Shown here: in pieces, positions 17,346 to 26,763 of the stretch
How positions within the stretch are numbered: the stretch's first letter is position 1
How the letters are laid out: each line of letters opens with the position of its first letter
Origin: Zavarzinella formosa DSM 19928
Lineage (GTDB): Bacteria; Planctomycetota; Planctomycetia; Gemmatales; Gemmataceae
DNA length: 64,000 nucleotides
Direction: 5' to 3'
Assembly (NCBI RefSeq): GCF_000255705.1
Contig: NZ_JH636449.1
Coordinates: forward strand, 97,798-161,797
Made by a program: the position numbers and the translations under genes
The notes under the pieces: model-generated
Database searches by the model: none
Seen by the model: the letters and a program-made list of their open reading frames with translations, nothing else
What the model was told of the DNA's origin: nothing

Positions 17346-18233
17346 ATGCTTCAAGTCCAAGGAATCATCCCGCCCATCGTCACGCCGATGACACCTGATG
17401 AAGAGGTGGATCACAAGAAACTCAAAGAAATCATCGACTGGCAGATCGAGTGCGGCGTCAACGGCATCTTCGTCATGGGCACCACCGGCGAGTGCTATGC
17501 GCTCTCAGACGAGGAGAAGCAGCGGATTGTTGCCACGGCGGTGGAGCATGTGAACAAACGGGTTCCGGTGTATGCGGGAACGGGGGCCGAGACGACGCGC
17601 GAGGCGATTCGGCACACCAAGATGGCCGAGCGGGAGGGCGTCAACGGGGTGTCGGTCATCACGCCGTATTTTGTGATGCCGAATCAAAGCGAGATCGCCG
17701 ACCACTATCGCCGGGTCGCGGCGGCCACATCGCTGCCGGTGATCCTGTACTCCAACCCGGCGACTTGCGGCGGGCTGAAAATCGACCCGGACACGATTGC
17801 GAAGCTAGCTCAAGTTCCGAATATCGTGGCGGTCAAGGATTCGTCCGGCGATCTCACCAACCTGATCGAAACCGTGCGACTGGTTCCTGACACGTTCGCC
17901 GTGCTTCAGGGGCGCGACACGCTGATCGCCCCGGCCCTGATGTTCGGCGCCCGTGGCGCAGTCCCGGCGTCGTGCAACATCGCCCCGAAGTTGCTGGTCG
18001 AAATTTATGAGAGCTTCGTGGCCGGAGACATCGAAAAGTGCCAGTCGGCCCAAGCCCGCCTCAGCCCGGTGCGACTGGCTCTGATGATCGGCACGGCCCC
18101 CGGCGTGGTGAAACAGGCGATGGCCCTGTGCGGCCGTGATGTCGGCCCGAGCCGTTCGCCCATCGCCCCGCTTCCCCCGGAGAAGCGTCAGCAACTGGCC
18201 AAGATCCTCGGCGAGGCCGGATTGCTGGCGTGA
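17346..18233 (+). CDS. dapA: 4-Hydroxy-tetrahydrodipicolinate synthase
   Basis: A 295-residue TIM-barrel lyase of the DHDPS/N-acetylneuraminate lyase family. It condenses pyruvate with aspartate semialdehyde in the lysine/diaminopimelate pathway. Visible motifs are MGTTGECYAL (45-54), the YSNP Tyr135 and the Schiff-base Lys164 in VAVKDSSGD. Length is standard. The gene is monocistronic as far as can be seen. The family also contains other aldolases, so a non-DHDPS substrate is possible, but residue pattern and length favour DapA. Confidence 0.92.
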   Translation: MLQVQGIIPPIVTPMTPDEEVDHKKLKEIIDWQIECGVNGIFVMGTTGECYALSDEEKQRIVATAVEHVNKRVPVYAGTGAETTREAIRHTKMAEREGVNGVSVITPYFVMPNQSEIADHYRRVAAATSLPVILYSNPATCGGLKIDPDTIAKLAQVPNIVAVKDSSGDLTNLIETVRLVPDTFAVLQGRDTLIAPALMFGARGAVPASCNIAPKLLVEIYESFVAGDIEKCQSAQARLSPVRLALMIGTAPGVVKQAMALCGRDVGPSRSPIAPLPPEKRQQLAKILGEAGLLA

Positions 18234-18324
18234 TGAGAGATTGAGTGCCGCAGGGATTCAACACGATCACCCTGGGTCATATTTTTACACCCTTCCGGCG
18301 ATCAAGCACATTTTGCAATAGTTC

Positions 18325-18351
18325 AGACCCCTCATCTTCCATGAGGGGTCT
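18325..18351. terminator. Perfect 11-base-pair hairpin downstream of dapA
   Basis: agacccctcat and atgaggggtct enclose a 5-base loop (cttcc). There is no T-run, so intrinsic termination would be weak in the classical sense, but the position after dapA and before the next gene fits a terminator. Confidence 0.7.
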
Positions 18352-18506
18352 CCGCACCCATGTGACGCTCATTCAATTTCAAATCCGTTTTCAATCCCAC
18401 AAATTTCTTCACCTTAAATTCATGTTATTGTGCTGTCTTCCTTCAAGCGAGACTGGCATATTACTCTCACCCACCCGCCACCCCGCCTCATTTTTGCAGG
18501 ACATCA

Positions 18507-19562
18507 ATGTTTAATCGTTTATCGACGCGACGTGTTCGTTTCGGAACACTTGGGCGCGCATCACAGGCTCGATTTGGTTTTACGTTGATTGAACTGCTGG
18601 TTGTCATCGCCATTATCGCCATCTTGATCGGCCTGTTGTTGCCGGCCGTGCAGAAGATCCGCGAAGCTGCCAACCGGATGAAATGCTCCAACAATTTGAA
18701 ACAACTTTCGTTGGGGCTGCACAATTATCACTCAGCCATGGGCCAGTTCCCCCCCGGCACAGTGAACAAAAGCCCGGCTTCGGGATCAATCGCCGCCGGG
18801 GATGATCCCAACGGCCGAAATGGCGGCGGGGCGATCGGCATTGGCGGTCCTTGGATCTGCTTCATCCTGCCCCACATGGAACAAGACGCTCTCAATCGCA
18901 ACTTCGAGAAGATCCAGGCCGAACGGCCCGAAGTGGTGGATTGGTTTGGCAATGGCACCTATGCCGCCACGCCGATTGGCAACCAGCATTTGAAAGCCAT
19001 GGATTGCCCCTCCCATCCGTACACTGACGAGCAATTGGCCAACGGCACCGGCATGGAAGACCTGGCGAGAGGAAATTATTGCGCGTCATACGGGAAAAGC
19101 GGCTACGGCTCCAGTTACTATCAAGACGCCACCACGGGCGGAGTTTTCGGAAACAATTCGACGACTCACATCGAACACATCACCGATGGTTCGTCAACAA
19201 CATTGATGCTGAGCGAATTGAAATATCGCCAGCCGAGCGCCAACGGCCCTTCCTACCAAGACACCCGTGGAACATGGGGATATGGAACGATGGGCGGAAA
19301 TATCTTTAGCGCCCAAACCGGCCCGAATTCGGCCACTCCGGACGGTGTTTGGGGATGCCGCAACTTTCCGCAGGAAGGCATGCCCTGCGTCCAGGTCGGC
19401 AGCCCTTATTCCGGAATGTATGCGGCGTCCCGCAGTTACCACACGGGCGGCGTGAACGTGTCAATGGCCGACGGAAGCGTTCGCTTTGTCCGCGACAGCA
19501 TCACCCTGACGACATGGCAGGCGATGGGTTCCCGTGGCGGCGGCGAGACGATCAGCGAGTGA
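18507..19562 (+). CDS. DUF1559 pseudopilin-like protein
   Basis: A 351-residue exported protein with a type IV prepilin-type leader: cleavage expected after Gly24 (RFG-FTLIE), Phe25 at +1 and Glu29 at +5, then a hydrophobic stalk (LLVVIAIIAILIGLLLP). The rest is the DUF1559 domain common and highly expanded in planctomycetes, with the end motif MADGSVRFV. Substrates of a prepilin peptidase and type II/IV-like assembly are expected. Function is unknown. The following lipoprotein gene is a frequent companion of such genes. Confidence 0.93.
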   Translation: MFNRLSTRRVRFGTLGRASQARFGFTLIELLVVIAIIAILIGLLLPAVQKIREAANRMKCSNNLKQLSLGLHNYHSAMGQFPPGTVNKSPASGSIAAGDDPNGRNGGGAIGIGGPWICFILPHMEQDALNRNFEKIQAERPEVVDWFGNGTYAATPIGNQHLKAMDCPSHPYTDEQLANGTGMEDLARGNYCASYGKSGYGSSYYQDATTGGVFGNNSTTHIEHITDGSSTTLMLSELKYRQPSANGPSYQDTRGTWGYGTMGGNIFSAQTGPNSATPDGVWGCRNFPQEGMPCVQVGSPYSGMYAASRSYHTGGVNVSMADGSVRFVRDSITLTTWQAMGSRGGGETISE

Positions 19563-19608
19563 CCTGCCGTCGAGCCGCCTTCCCTTACATTCTCATCCGG
19601 AACCCGCC

Positions 19609-20061
19609 ATGCGATTTTCCCGTGTGTTCGTGCTTTTCCCGTTGGCCTTTCTGATGTTCGCCGGGTGTGGCGAACCGGCCCTGTATCCCGTGAAGGGGCG
19701 GGTCATGTTTCAAGGCAAGCCGATGGCCGGCGGGGGTTCCATCTCCTTTATGCCGGTCGGCGATCAACCCGGCAAAACGGCCGGGGGAGAGATCGCCCCG
19801 GACGGAACCTTTGAGATGATGACCAACAAACCCGGCGACGGCTCGATGGCGGGCGAGTTTCGGGTGGTCATTCATCAAGTGGTCGAACAGGAACCGGAAG
19901 CCAGCCGCGATGGCGAGAAGGTTTCGCACAAATCACGAATGACCGTTCCGCCAGAGGATCGCATTCCGCCGATTTACCAAGACCCGCAAAGATCCCCGCT
20001 GACGATCACGGTGGAAAAGAAGTCGCCCAATCAGATTGATCTTGAGTTGAAGCGTCAATGA
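19609..20061 (+). CDS. Small lipoprotein with carboxypeptidase-regulatory-like fold
   Basis: A 150-residue lipoprotein starting at the ATG at 19609 (MRFSRVFV), with lipobox FAGC at Cys20. The mature part (YPVKGRVMFQGKPMAGGGSISFMP) has the beta-sandwich pattern seen in planctomycete lipoproteins found next to DUF1559 genes. It probably sits on the outer or cell-surface membrane. It is 46 bases after the DUF1559 gene and they are probably cotranscribed. Confidence 0.85.
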   Translation: MRFSRVFVLFPLAFLMFAGCGEPALYPVKGRVMFQGKPMAGGGSISFMPVGDQPGKTAGGEIAPDGTFEMMTNKPGDGSMAGEFRVVIHQVVEQEPEASRDGEKVSHKSRMTVPPEDRIPPIYQDPQRSPLTITVEKKSPNQIDLELKRQ

Positions 20062-20089
20062 ACGGCTTGTTGGTTCTTCCGGCGAACAT

Positions 20090-21100
20090 ATGAACCAGCC
20101 CGAGGCGTCGGCGGAGTTGTCCTCAATCCCTGTCGCCGCCGCACGCCCATCCCGATGGCTGTTCAGTCCGTTGATCGATCTGGTGTTCATTGCCAACATT
20201 GGCTGGCCGTTATTGCTTCTTGTGCCAATGTCGTCCGATTTTTTGGGACAGTCCGGCATCACTTTCTGGCGGTTGTATTTCATCACCACTCCGCACCGTT
20301 GGATCACCATGTTGATCCTCTGGACAGATCCGGGGCGGTTTCAAGAACGCCGGGCGGCTTACCTGGCAATCCCGCTCTTGCTTGGCGTTGCCGTGCTGGG
20401 AGTCCGATTCTCCGCCGGCGCGCTCACTTGTTTGCTGGTGATTGATTACATTTGGAACGCATGGCACTTCGCCGCCCAGCATCACGGCATCTACCGAATT
20501 TATGACCGCATGGATGATCCCGCGCCATCCTCGCGGGTAACCATTGAAAAGTGGGCCATGCGGGGATTCTTGCTGTATGTCACCTTCCGCGTGGCGACGG
20601 TCGGTCTGGTCGATCCGTCGTGGGAAGTTCTCCTCGGTCAATTCGATCTGGGTTCGCTGGCGATTCCCGCATTGTTGTTGTTCGCCAATCTGTGGCGGTC
20701 TCCCGGCGGTTCCCCCGGCCGGCTTGCCTACCTCTTGAGCATCTTGGGACTGTTCATCGCCATGCTATGGGCGGTTCACGTTCACCGGCCGGCTCTGGTG
20801 CTGGCACTGGCGACGGCTTCGGCCATTGCCCATGCGGTCGAGTATCTCGCCCTTGTGTCGTGGTCGGTGCGACAAAACCAGACAAAGCGCCCGTCCTCAA
20901 CGGGCTTGCTCGGCTGGTTCGCCGTGCGCTGGGCGATCACGCTGGCGGGATTCATCGGCATTCTGGGGGTGATCGGCTGGCACGCGAATCAACAGATGGC
21001 CGAGGTGTGGCTGACGGTGAATGTGATCGTCGCGTTTGTGCATTACGCCTACGACGGGCTGATCTGGCGCCGACCCGCCCTCAAGACATCCCCCGGATAA
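20090..21100 (+). CDS. Multi-span membrane protein, His-rich
   Basis: A 336-residue integral membrane protein with about eight hydrophobic segments (for example LIDLVFIANIGWPLLLLVP, IPLLLGVAVLGV, LAYLLSILGLFIAMLWAVHV). Conserved-looking polar positions lie within or next to spans: DYIWNAWHFAAQHHG (HxxxxHH), IAHAVEYLALV and VIVAFVHYAYDGLIW. The His pairs recall metal-dependent membrane oxidases or desaturases, but the spacing is not a definite match. It is 28 bases after the lipoprotein gene and 6 bases before the next gene, so it is part of an operon. Function unknown. Confidence 0.75.
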   Translation: MNQPEASAELSSIPVAAARPSRWLFSPLIDLVFIANIGWPLLLLVPMSSDFLGQSGITFWRLYFITTPHRWITMLILWTDPGRFQERRAAYLAIPLLLGVAVLGVRFSAGALTCLLVIDYIWNAWHFAAQHHGIYRIYDRMDDPAPSSRVTIEKWAMRGFLLYVTFRVATVGLVDPSWEVLLGQFDLGSLAIPALLLFANLWRSPGGSPGRLAYLLSILGLFIAMLWAVHVHRPALVLALATASAIAHAVEYLALVSWSVRQNQTKRPSSTGLLGWFAVRWAITLAGFIGILGVIGWHANQQMAEVWLTVNVIVAFVHYAYDGLIWRRPALKTSPG

Positions 21101-21106
21101 AACCTC

Positions 21107-22030
21107 ATGGCCAGTCCGCTTGTCTTTCCCGATGTCGCGCTTGCCTATGGCTTGGGGGCCATCCCGCCGTTGTTGATGATGATCGGCTGGCTGAGGGGAA
21201 AGCCGCCCCGCACGGCCGACATCGGGCTGACGATCATCGTCGGCGTTTTATTGTCGCTGGGGGCGGGAAGCGTTTATGTGAAAGCCCGCAGTCGGCATGA
21301 GGCAGCGAAGCTTGATGAATTGCTGGAACAATCTCGAATCGCAGAGGCTCGCGTTCTCGCCAGACAGCTACAGGAATTGAACCCCGATCAACGGATTCGG
21401 AATCAACCGGTCGAACGTCTGGCTGATGATCTGGATCGCCTGATTGCCCGGCTGGAATCCCATGTGATGACGCCTCTTCTCTCAACGGCTTCCCCGGTCG
21501 CCCGATTGGAGCGAGCGCGAGAACTGGCGATACTGGATCGTCGCGAGGAAGCTTTGGAGACTTTGGAAAGCCTCGAAGGAACGCCTTTTTGGCCCGAGGG
21601 CCTTCTCTTGCGGGGCGTCATTCGAGAGAACGAAAATCAGCTCACCGAAGCGTTGACGGCCTATGAATCGGCCCGCTCCGCATGGAGGGAACATCCCGAA
21701 TTCCCCGGCCGGCCCGGCGGCCTGATCCGGGCGCAAACGGGGATTCACTATTCCCTGCGACAACTGGGCCGGGTCGCCGAGGCTGAAACTGAATTGGAAC
21801 AACTCTTGTCAATGTCTCCGACCGCGGAGCACCATTTTCTGGCGGCCCGGTTCTTTGAGGACATCCAGCGTGTGGAGGAATCCCAAACGCACGCCCGCGA
21901 AGCGATGCGGTTGGATCCTAAACGCTACAACCAGCAGGGCCGCGAACTCATCAACAAACTGGCGACCTCTCACTTTGGTTGTTTTCGCGTCGATGACGAC
22001 CGACCGGCGGCGCGGCCGGGATGGAAATAA
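21107..22030 (+). CDS. Membrane-anchored TPR protein
   Basis: A 307-residue protein with two N-terminal hydrophobic segments (ALAYGLGAIPPLLMMIGWL and ADIGLTIIVGVLLSLGAGSVYV) followed by a helical, TPR-like region (about 65-285, with repeats such as EALETLESLEGTPFWPEGLLLRG and AEAETELEQLLSMSPTAEHHFLAARFF). It lies 6 bases downstream of the His-rich membrane protein, strongly suggesting a common transcript and a joint complex. No enzyme motif is visible. Confidence 0.78.
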   Translation: MASPLVFPDVALAYGLGAIPPLLMMIGWLRGKPPRTADIGLTIIVGVLLSLGAGSVYVKARSRHEAAKLDELLEQSRIAEARVLARQLQELNPDQRIRNQPVERLADDLDRLIARLESHVMTPLLSTASPVARLERARELAILDRREEALETLESLEGTPFWPEGLLLRGVIRENENQLTEALTAYESARSAWREHPEFPGRPGGLIRAQTGIHYSLRQLGRVAEAETELEQLLSMSPTAEHHFLAARFFEDIQRVEESQTHAREAMRLDPKRYNQQGRELINKLATSHFGCFRVDDDRPAARPGWK

Positions 22031-22081
22031 CCGGTCAAATTGACGAACATCAAGCTCGCCGTGTCTGTAAATTGAATTGTT

Positions 22082-22630
22082 ATGTCCGATGTCACCCGAT
22101 TGCTTGAAGCCGCCACGGCCGGGAATCGGCAGGCGGCCGCCGAGTTGCTGCCGCTTGTTTACGACGAGTTGCGGAGGCTCGCCGCCGCGCGGATGGCGGC
22201 CGAGGCGGCCGATCACACCCTCCAGCCCACCGCCCTTGTGCATGAGGCTTATGTCCGGCTTGTCGGGCCGACGGACGACGCTCGCTGGGAAAATCGCGGC
22301 CATTTTTTCGCGGCGGCCGCCGAGGCGATGCGCCGCATTCTCGTGGACGCGGCCCGGCGCAAGCATCGTGAAAAACGCGGCGGTGGGATGGCAAAAGTCG
22401 AACTGTTGGATGTCCGCACGCGCGATCCCGACGAACGACTGATTGCCTTGGACGATGCCCTTGAACAACTTGCCTTGACGGACTCGCTGGCGGCAAGAGT
22501 GGTCGAATTGAGGCAGTTTGCCGGGCTGGGGCATGAGGAAATTGCCGCCATGCTCGGGCTGACGGTCTATGCCGCCCGCCAGAAGTGGACTTTCGCCCGC
22601 GCCTGGCTGCGGAAGGCGATGACGGAATAA
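22082..22630 (+). CDS. ECF-like sigma factor (kinase-associated type)
   Basis: A 182-residue sigma-70-family protein of the ECF-like subgroup that planctomycetes place next to Ser/Thr kinases. It opens with the subgroup-typical MSDVTRLLEAATAGNRQAA and LLPLVYDELRRLA, contains ALVHEAYVRLV in region 2, and has a region-4 helix-turn-helix near the end (GLGHEEIAAMLGLTVYAARQKWTFARAWL). The kinase gene begins 70 bases later on the same strand, presumably in one operon. Target promoters are unknown. Confidence 0.9.
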   Translation: MSDVTRLLEAATAGNRQAAAELLPLVYDELRRLAAARMAAEAADHTLQPTALVHEAYVRLVGPTDDARWENRGHFFAAAAEAMRRILVDAARRKHREKRGGGMAKVELLDVRTRDPDERLIALDDALEQLALTDSLAARVVELRQFAGLGHEEIAAMLGLTVYAARQKWTFARAWLRKAMTE

Positions 22631-22700
22631 TTTTTTGGTTTTTTCGACAGCGAACACTCGAAACGTCGCATTGATGGTCAAACAACACCGGAGCGATGTC

Positions 22701-25700
22701 ATGTCCGCCGAGTTTGCCCGAGTCGAGGCCCTTTTCCTGGGCGCGATTGAGATTGCCGATGCCGCCCAACGGACGAAGTTTCTGGATGAGGCTTGTGCCG
22801 GGGACGCCCCCCTCAAAGAGCATCTCGCGGCCCTGTTGCGCGCCCACCATCAGCCGGACAGCCTGCTCGATCAGCCGATTGTTCAATCAGCTGAACCAGT
22901 TATCACCCGGACACATGATGGTCCCGCTTTCAACAGGGACTCCGGGGACGAGGAACTTGGCTTTCTGACGCCTTCCGAACGCCCGGATTCAATGGGGAGG
23001 ATCGGGAATTACGAAGTCCTTCAAGTAATTGGCAAGGGGGGCTTCAGCATTGTCTTTCGGGTGTTCGACGAGGTGTTGCAACGAGTGGTCGCCCTGAAGG
23101 CCCTTTCCCCGGCAATGGCGGTCACCTCGCCCGCTCGCAAGCGATTCTTGCGGGAAGCCCGGTCGGCGGCGGCCGTCCGGCATGAGAACGTCGTTCAGGT
23201 TCATGCTGTCGAGGAACAGCCGCTGCCGTTTTTGGTGATGGAGTTTATCCCCGGTGAAACCCTTCAACAGCGGATCGACCGCACCGGGCCGTTGGAGACC
23301 GCCGAAGTCTTGCAAATCGGCCGGCAAATCGCCGAAGGGCTGGCCGCTGCCCACGCCACCGGGCTGATTCATCGTGATATCAAGCCGAGCAACATTCTCG
23401 TCAATTCCGGGCCAACTCCGGTGGTGAAAATCACCGATTTCGGTTTGGCCCGCGCGGTGGACGACGCCAGCCTGACCCGCAGCGGGGTGGTGGCCGGCAC
23501 GCCGATGTACATGGCCCCGGAACAAGCGAAGGGAGAACAACTCGACCACCGTGCCGATTTGTTCAGCCTCGGAAGCGTGTTGTATGTGATGTGCACGGGC
23601 CGCCCGCCGTTCCGGGCCAATTCGACGCCCGCCGTGCTGAGGCGAGTGACCGAAGACATCCCCCGGCCGATCCGGGAGATTGTCCCCGAAACACCGGAAT
23701 GGCTGTGCCTGCTCATCGAAAAGCTGCACGCCAAAAACCCGGCCGACCGCTTCCAGACCGCCCGCGAAGTGGCCGACATGCTTGCCGATGGCGGGGCCAA
23801 CATCAAGCCACGTAAGGTATTTGGCCATCCGGCCCGCACGTCCGGCGGGAAGCCGGGGAGGCTCCGGAAATGGGTATTGATCACCGCCATCTTGATGGCC
23901 CCTTTGTTGTTTTTCGCCATCGTGACCGCGTCTTATTTCTTCTCCCAAATATCCCCGCCAAGGAGGCCCGAACTGGTTGATGGTCCGGAAATCAACAAGC
24001 CCATTCCGAACAACGACGGCTGGGAATCACTCTTCAACGGCAAAGATTTGACGGGTTGGGATGTCGACACCACCACGAAGGGGGGCCTTTGGACTGTTGA
24101 AGACGGCTTGCTAAAAGGAACGGGGAAGTCGGCAATGCCTTTTTTGCTGACCACCCGGCGAGAAGACTGGGAGAACTTCCATCTGCGAATGACTGCCCGA
24201 CTAAACCAAGGCGCGAGCGGCGCCATTTCCGTTCGTCGTTCTCGCGCGAGTCGATCAGGGTGGGTGACCCTCAAACTTGAACATCGCAACCCCGGCGAAC
24301 TTGTCGTCTGGCGGCCCGGTCCACTGAAAGCAGATGCGGATGCGGCTTCGAGTGAAACGACGATACGCCTCAAGCCGGGCGAATGGTTCGATCTGGAAAT
24401 CATTGCGGATGGCGCGAAGTTCGAGACGAAGATCGACGGCACGCCAGTGATCGCCATGTCCGTCCCCGTGATTACGGGAAGTTCCGGCGCCGGTGGCAGC
24501 ATCGCCCTGCGAGTCGATAACGCCAGCAGCAAGATGTGGGTCCGTTCAATCGAGGCCAGGGAAACGGCTCTTCAAGAACGCATCAACAGTTTTCGAGCAA
24601 TCAATGTGGCTTATCAGCTGTACGCCGGAAAACATAAGCAAAATCCTTCCAACGCCGGAGATTTGCGACCATATCTCACGGATAATCCCAAAGCTTGGGA
24701 GATATTGAACAGTGACACCATGGTGTTTCTCTACGGGCGCACATCCGAAATGATAAACGTGGATCCTTCTCGTCTAGCATTGGCTTACGACTCGCAAACT
24801 CCAACCACAGGCGGGCTAGTCCTCACGCGAGACGGAAAAGTCCGGGAGGTCACTCCATGGGCTTTTGGTTACCTCAAGGGCATTCCCCAGAGGAAGGATG
24901 AAAAATGGGCCAGTCTCTTCAATGGCAAAGATCTAAAAGAATGGGTTTCGGTGCATAACCCCAAGAAGAACATTGCCGATTTTTGGAGATTTGATTTCGA
25001 GCGGTTGATTACCCAGGGAGAACCAAACGGGGGCTATCTCCGAACCGAAAAAAAATATCGCGAATTCCATCTTCGTTTCGAGTGCGAGTCGAGGATATCC
25101 TCGCCGAGGTCAATGATTGTTGGCACGGCGCTTTGGGGATTGCAAGAACCGGATGATTTCCAGAAACCGCCTATGGCCGCGAAATTGGAACTGGTACAAG
25201 AGCCGAATGCCAATCCGCTTGGCAAGGTTTATACGTTCCGGCCGGGGATGATGGAAATCCCACCCGAGAATATTCGAGGAGGTGGAAACTTGGATGATCA
25301 TAGGAATCGGGTGGAATGGAATCGGGTGGAAGTAATCAGTCGGGCAAATGAGCTAGAGATCCGAATCAACGGGGAAGGCCGGATTTTCAAAAATTATCAA
25401 CCGGTCGCTGGATATTTGGGATTCGGCCATGTCCAACAGGGAACAATCTATCGAAACGTCGAGATCCGGGAAATGACGCCCGCATCGCCGGCCGATGATC
25501 CAAGTGTTCAACATTTGCGGGAAAAAGTCTCGGCATTCGAAAAGGAATTGGAGTCCACGAAGATCCGAGTCGATGCCGGAATCGGCACGGAACTGGACCT
25601 CTTGGCCTCGGAAGCCGGGGTGATCAAGGCTGGAATCGAACTGGCGGAGGTAAAACGCGACTCCGGCGAGGTCAAGCGATTACTCCATGTGCTGGCTGGC

Positions 25701-25847
25701 AATCTTCAGAGAAGGCGAAAGATCATGGAGATCCGGGTGGAGGCGGGCGTCTTGTCCGAGGATGCCTTAAATCCCATCAATGCTCAGATCGCCGATGTCA
25801 AAGCCCGGCTTGCCAGGGAGGGCGTGAAGCCGTCGGCTGCCCCATAG
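22701..25847 (+). CDS. Ser/Thr protein kinase with two DUF1080 (LamG-like) ectodomains
   Basis: About 1,048 residues. The ATG at 22701 (MSAEFARVEA) is favoured because GGAG lies 7 bases before it; an ATG at 22674 is the alternative. The Hanks-type kinase spans about 103-365 (GKGGFS loop, VALKAL, HRDIKPSN, DFGLARA, GTPMYMAPEQ). A transmembrane helix near 395-417 leads to a DUF1080/3-keto-disaccharide-hydrolase-like domain (starting WESLFNGKDLTGW), then a prepilin-like segment (INVAYQLYAGKHKQNPSNA), then a second DUF1080 copy (starting KWASLFNGKDLKEW). The C-terminal about 120 residues are coiled-coil. The ectodomains probably sense carbohydrate. Operon with the preceding sigma gene. Confidence 0.9.
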   Translation: MSAEFARVEALFLGAIEIADAAQRTKFLDEACAGDAPLKEHLAALLRAHHQPDSLLDQPIVQSAEPVITRTHDGPAFNRDSGDEELGFLTPSERPDSMGRIGNYEVLQVIGKGGFSIVFRVFDEVLQRVVALKALSPAMAVTSPARKRFLREARSAAAVRHENVVQVHAVEEQPLPFLVMEFIPGETLQQRIDRTGPLETAEVLQIGRQIAEGLAAAHATGLIHRDIKPSNILVNSGPTPVVKITDFGLARAVDDASLTRSGVVAGTPMYMAPEQAKGEQLDHRADLFSLGSVLYVMCTGRPPFRANSTPAVLRRVTEDIPRPIREIVPETPEWLCLLIEKLHAKNPADRFQTAREVADMLADGGANIKPRKVFGHPARTSGGKPGRLRKWVLITAILMAPLLFFAIVTASYFFSQISPPRRPELVDGPEINKPIPNNDGWESLFNGKDLTGWDVDTTTKGGLWTVEDGLLKGTGKSAMPFLLTTRREDWENFHLRMTARLNQGASGAISVRRSRASRSGWVTLKLEHRNPGELVVWRPGPLKADADAASSETTIRLKPGEWFDLEIIADGAKFETKIDGTPVIAMSVPVITGSSGAGGSIALRVDNASSKMWVRSIEARETALQERINSFRAINVAYQLYAGKHKQNPSNAGDLRPYLTDNPKAWEILNSDTMVFLYGRTSEMINVDPSRLALAYDSQTPTTGGLVLTRDGKVREVTPWAFGYLKGIPQRKDEKWASLFNGKDLKEWVSVHNPKKNIADFWRFDFERLITQGEPNGGYLRTEKKYREFHLRFECESRISSPRSMIVGTALWGLQEPDDFQKPPMAAKLELVQEPNANPLGKVYTFRPGMMEIPPENIRGGGNLDDHRNRVEWNRVEVISRANELEIRINGEGRIFKNYQPVAGYLGFGHVQQGTIYRNVEIREMTPASPADDPSVQHLREKVSAFEKELESTKIRVDAGIGTELDLLASEAGVIKAGIELAEVKRDSGEVKRLLHVLAGNLQRRRKIMEIRVEAGVLSEDALNPINAQIADVKARLAREGVKPSAAP

Positions 25848-26013
25848 GCTTTCATCCCTCGAATTTTCGGACACGCATTCCACGATTAAGGCTGGTCGGC
25901 CCCGACGGTTAAATCTTTTACAGGAGGCGAATGCGTCCGGTCGAACAGCCCCGGCCCGCCTACAATTCGGGGGGTGAAGTGTTGACGACGTTTCCGATGG
26001 AGCAAGGACTCTC

Positions 26014-26628
26014 ATGAACATCCCGTGGTGGGGCTATGTGATTCTGGCGGGGCTGGCTTGGGGCACTTATGTGCCGATCATTTTTTACGGGGGAACGGAA
26101 CTGACCACCCGGCCGGGGACGGTCGGAGGGCGACTGGCCTCCATCCTGTGCGTCGGCATCGCCTACTTTGTGATGGCGGTTGTGATTCCGCTCGTGCTGA
26201 TGAGCATCCGGGACGACGCCAAGCCGGAATGGAAGACGAACGGGCTGATTTTCAGCAGCCTGGCCGGCATCGCCGGGGCCGTCGGCGCCATCTGTGTGAT
26301 CTTCGCCAGCAAAGCCGCCGTGGACACCGCCAAACTGGAAGGTGTCAATCCGGCAACCTATCGGATTTACATTGCCCCGTTGATCTTCAGCCTCGCCCCG
26401 GCGATCAACACGCTCATGAGTCTCATCTGGCATCCCAAGCCAAACGACCCGTGGAACTTTGGCTTCGAGGTGCCCGGCTGGAAACTGCCGGTGGGCATTC
26501 TCTTTGTGGCTTTGGGAACGTTTCTGGTGCTGTTCTCGAAGGAAGAAGCCGAAGCCCACAAGGGCGCCCCGAAACCGGCGGTCGTCACCCCGCCTCCCGA
26601 AGAGGCGCCCAATCCCGCGAGCTCGTGA
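26014..26628 (+). CDS. Five-span membrane protein of unknown function
   Basis: A 204-residue protein with about five hydrophobic segments (WGYVILAGLAWGTYVPIIFYGG, ASILCVGIAYFVMAVVIPLVLMSI, GLIFSSLAGIAGAVGAICVIFAS, IAPLIFSLAPAINTLMSLIW, VGILFVALGTFLVLFS) and a charged, Pro-rich C-tail (APKPAVVTPPPEEAPNPASS). The glycine-rich spans resemble EamA/DMT transporters at half size, but no family is certain. Only a short inverted-repeat segment separates it from the sigma-54 activator downstream, so they may not be cotranscribed. Confidence 0.72.
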   Translation: MNIPWWGYVILAGLAWGTYVPIIFYGGTELTTRPGTVGGRLASILCVGIAYFVMAVVIPLVLMSIRDDAKPEWKTNGLIFSSLAGIAGAVGAICVIFASKAAVDTAKLEGVNPATYRIYIAPLIFSLAPAINTLMSLIWHPKPNDPWNFGFEVPGWKLPVGILFVALGTFLVLFSKEEAEAHKGAPKPAVVTPPPEEAPNPASS

Positions 26629-26653
26629 AGAAAAGGTGATAAAATTCGGAAGA

Positions 26654-26735
26654 TGGCAAGATGGCCAAATTCGTCCGTTTGGTGTGATTCAAATGAATCC
26701 AAACCATCAACGGAATGAATTTGGCCATCTTGCCA
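26654..26735. repeat. Long imperfect inverted repeat, terminator-like
   Basis: tggcaagatggccaaattc (from 26654) is matched by gaatttggccatcttgcca (ending 26735); the inner parts (ccgtttggtgtgattc and gaatccaaaccatcaacgg) also pair with gaps. The total is about 82 bases with arms near 38. It falls between two genes and probably forms a strong hairpin. Confidence 0.85.
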
Positions 26736-26763
26736 CGTCCGGGATTTTCAAATCGGAGCCATC

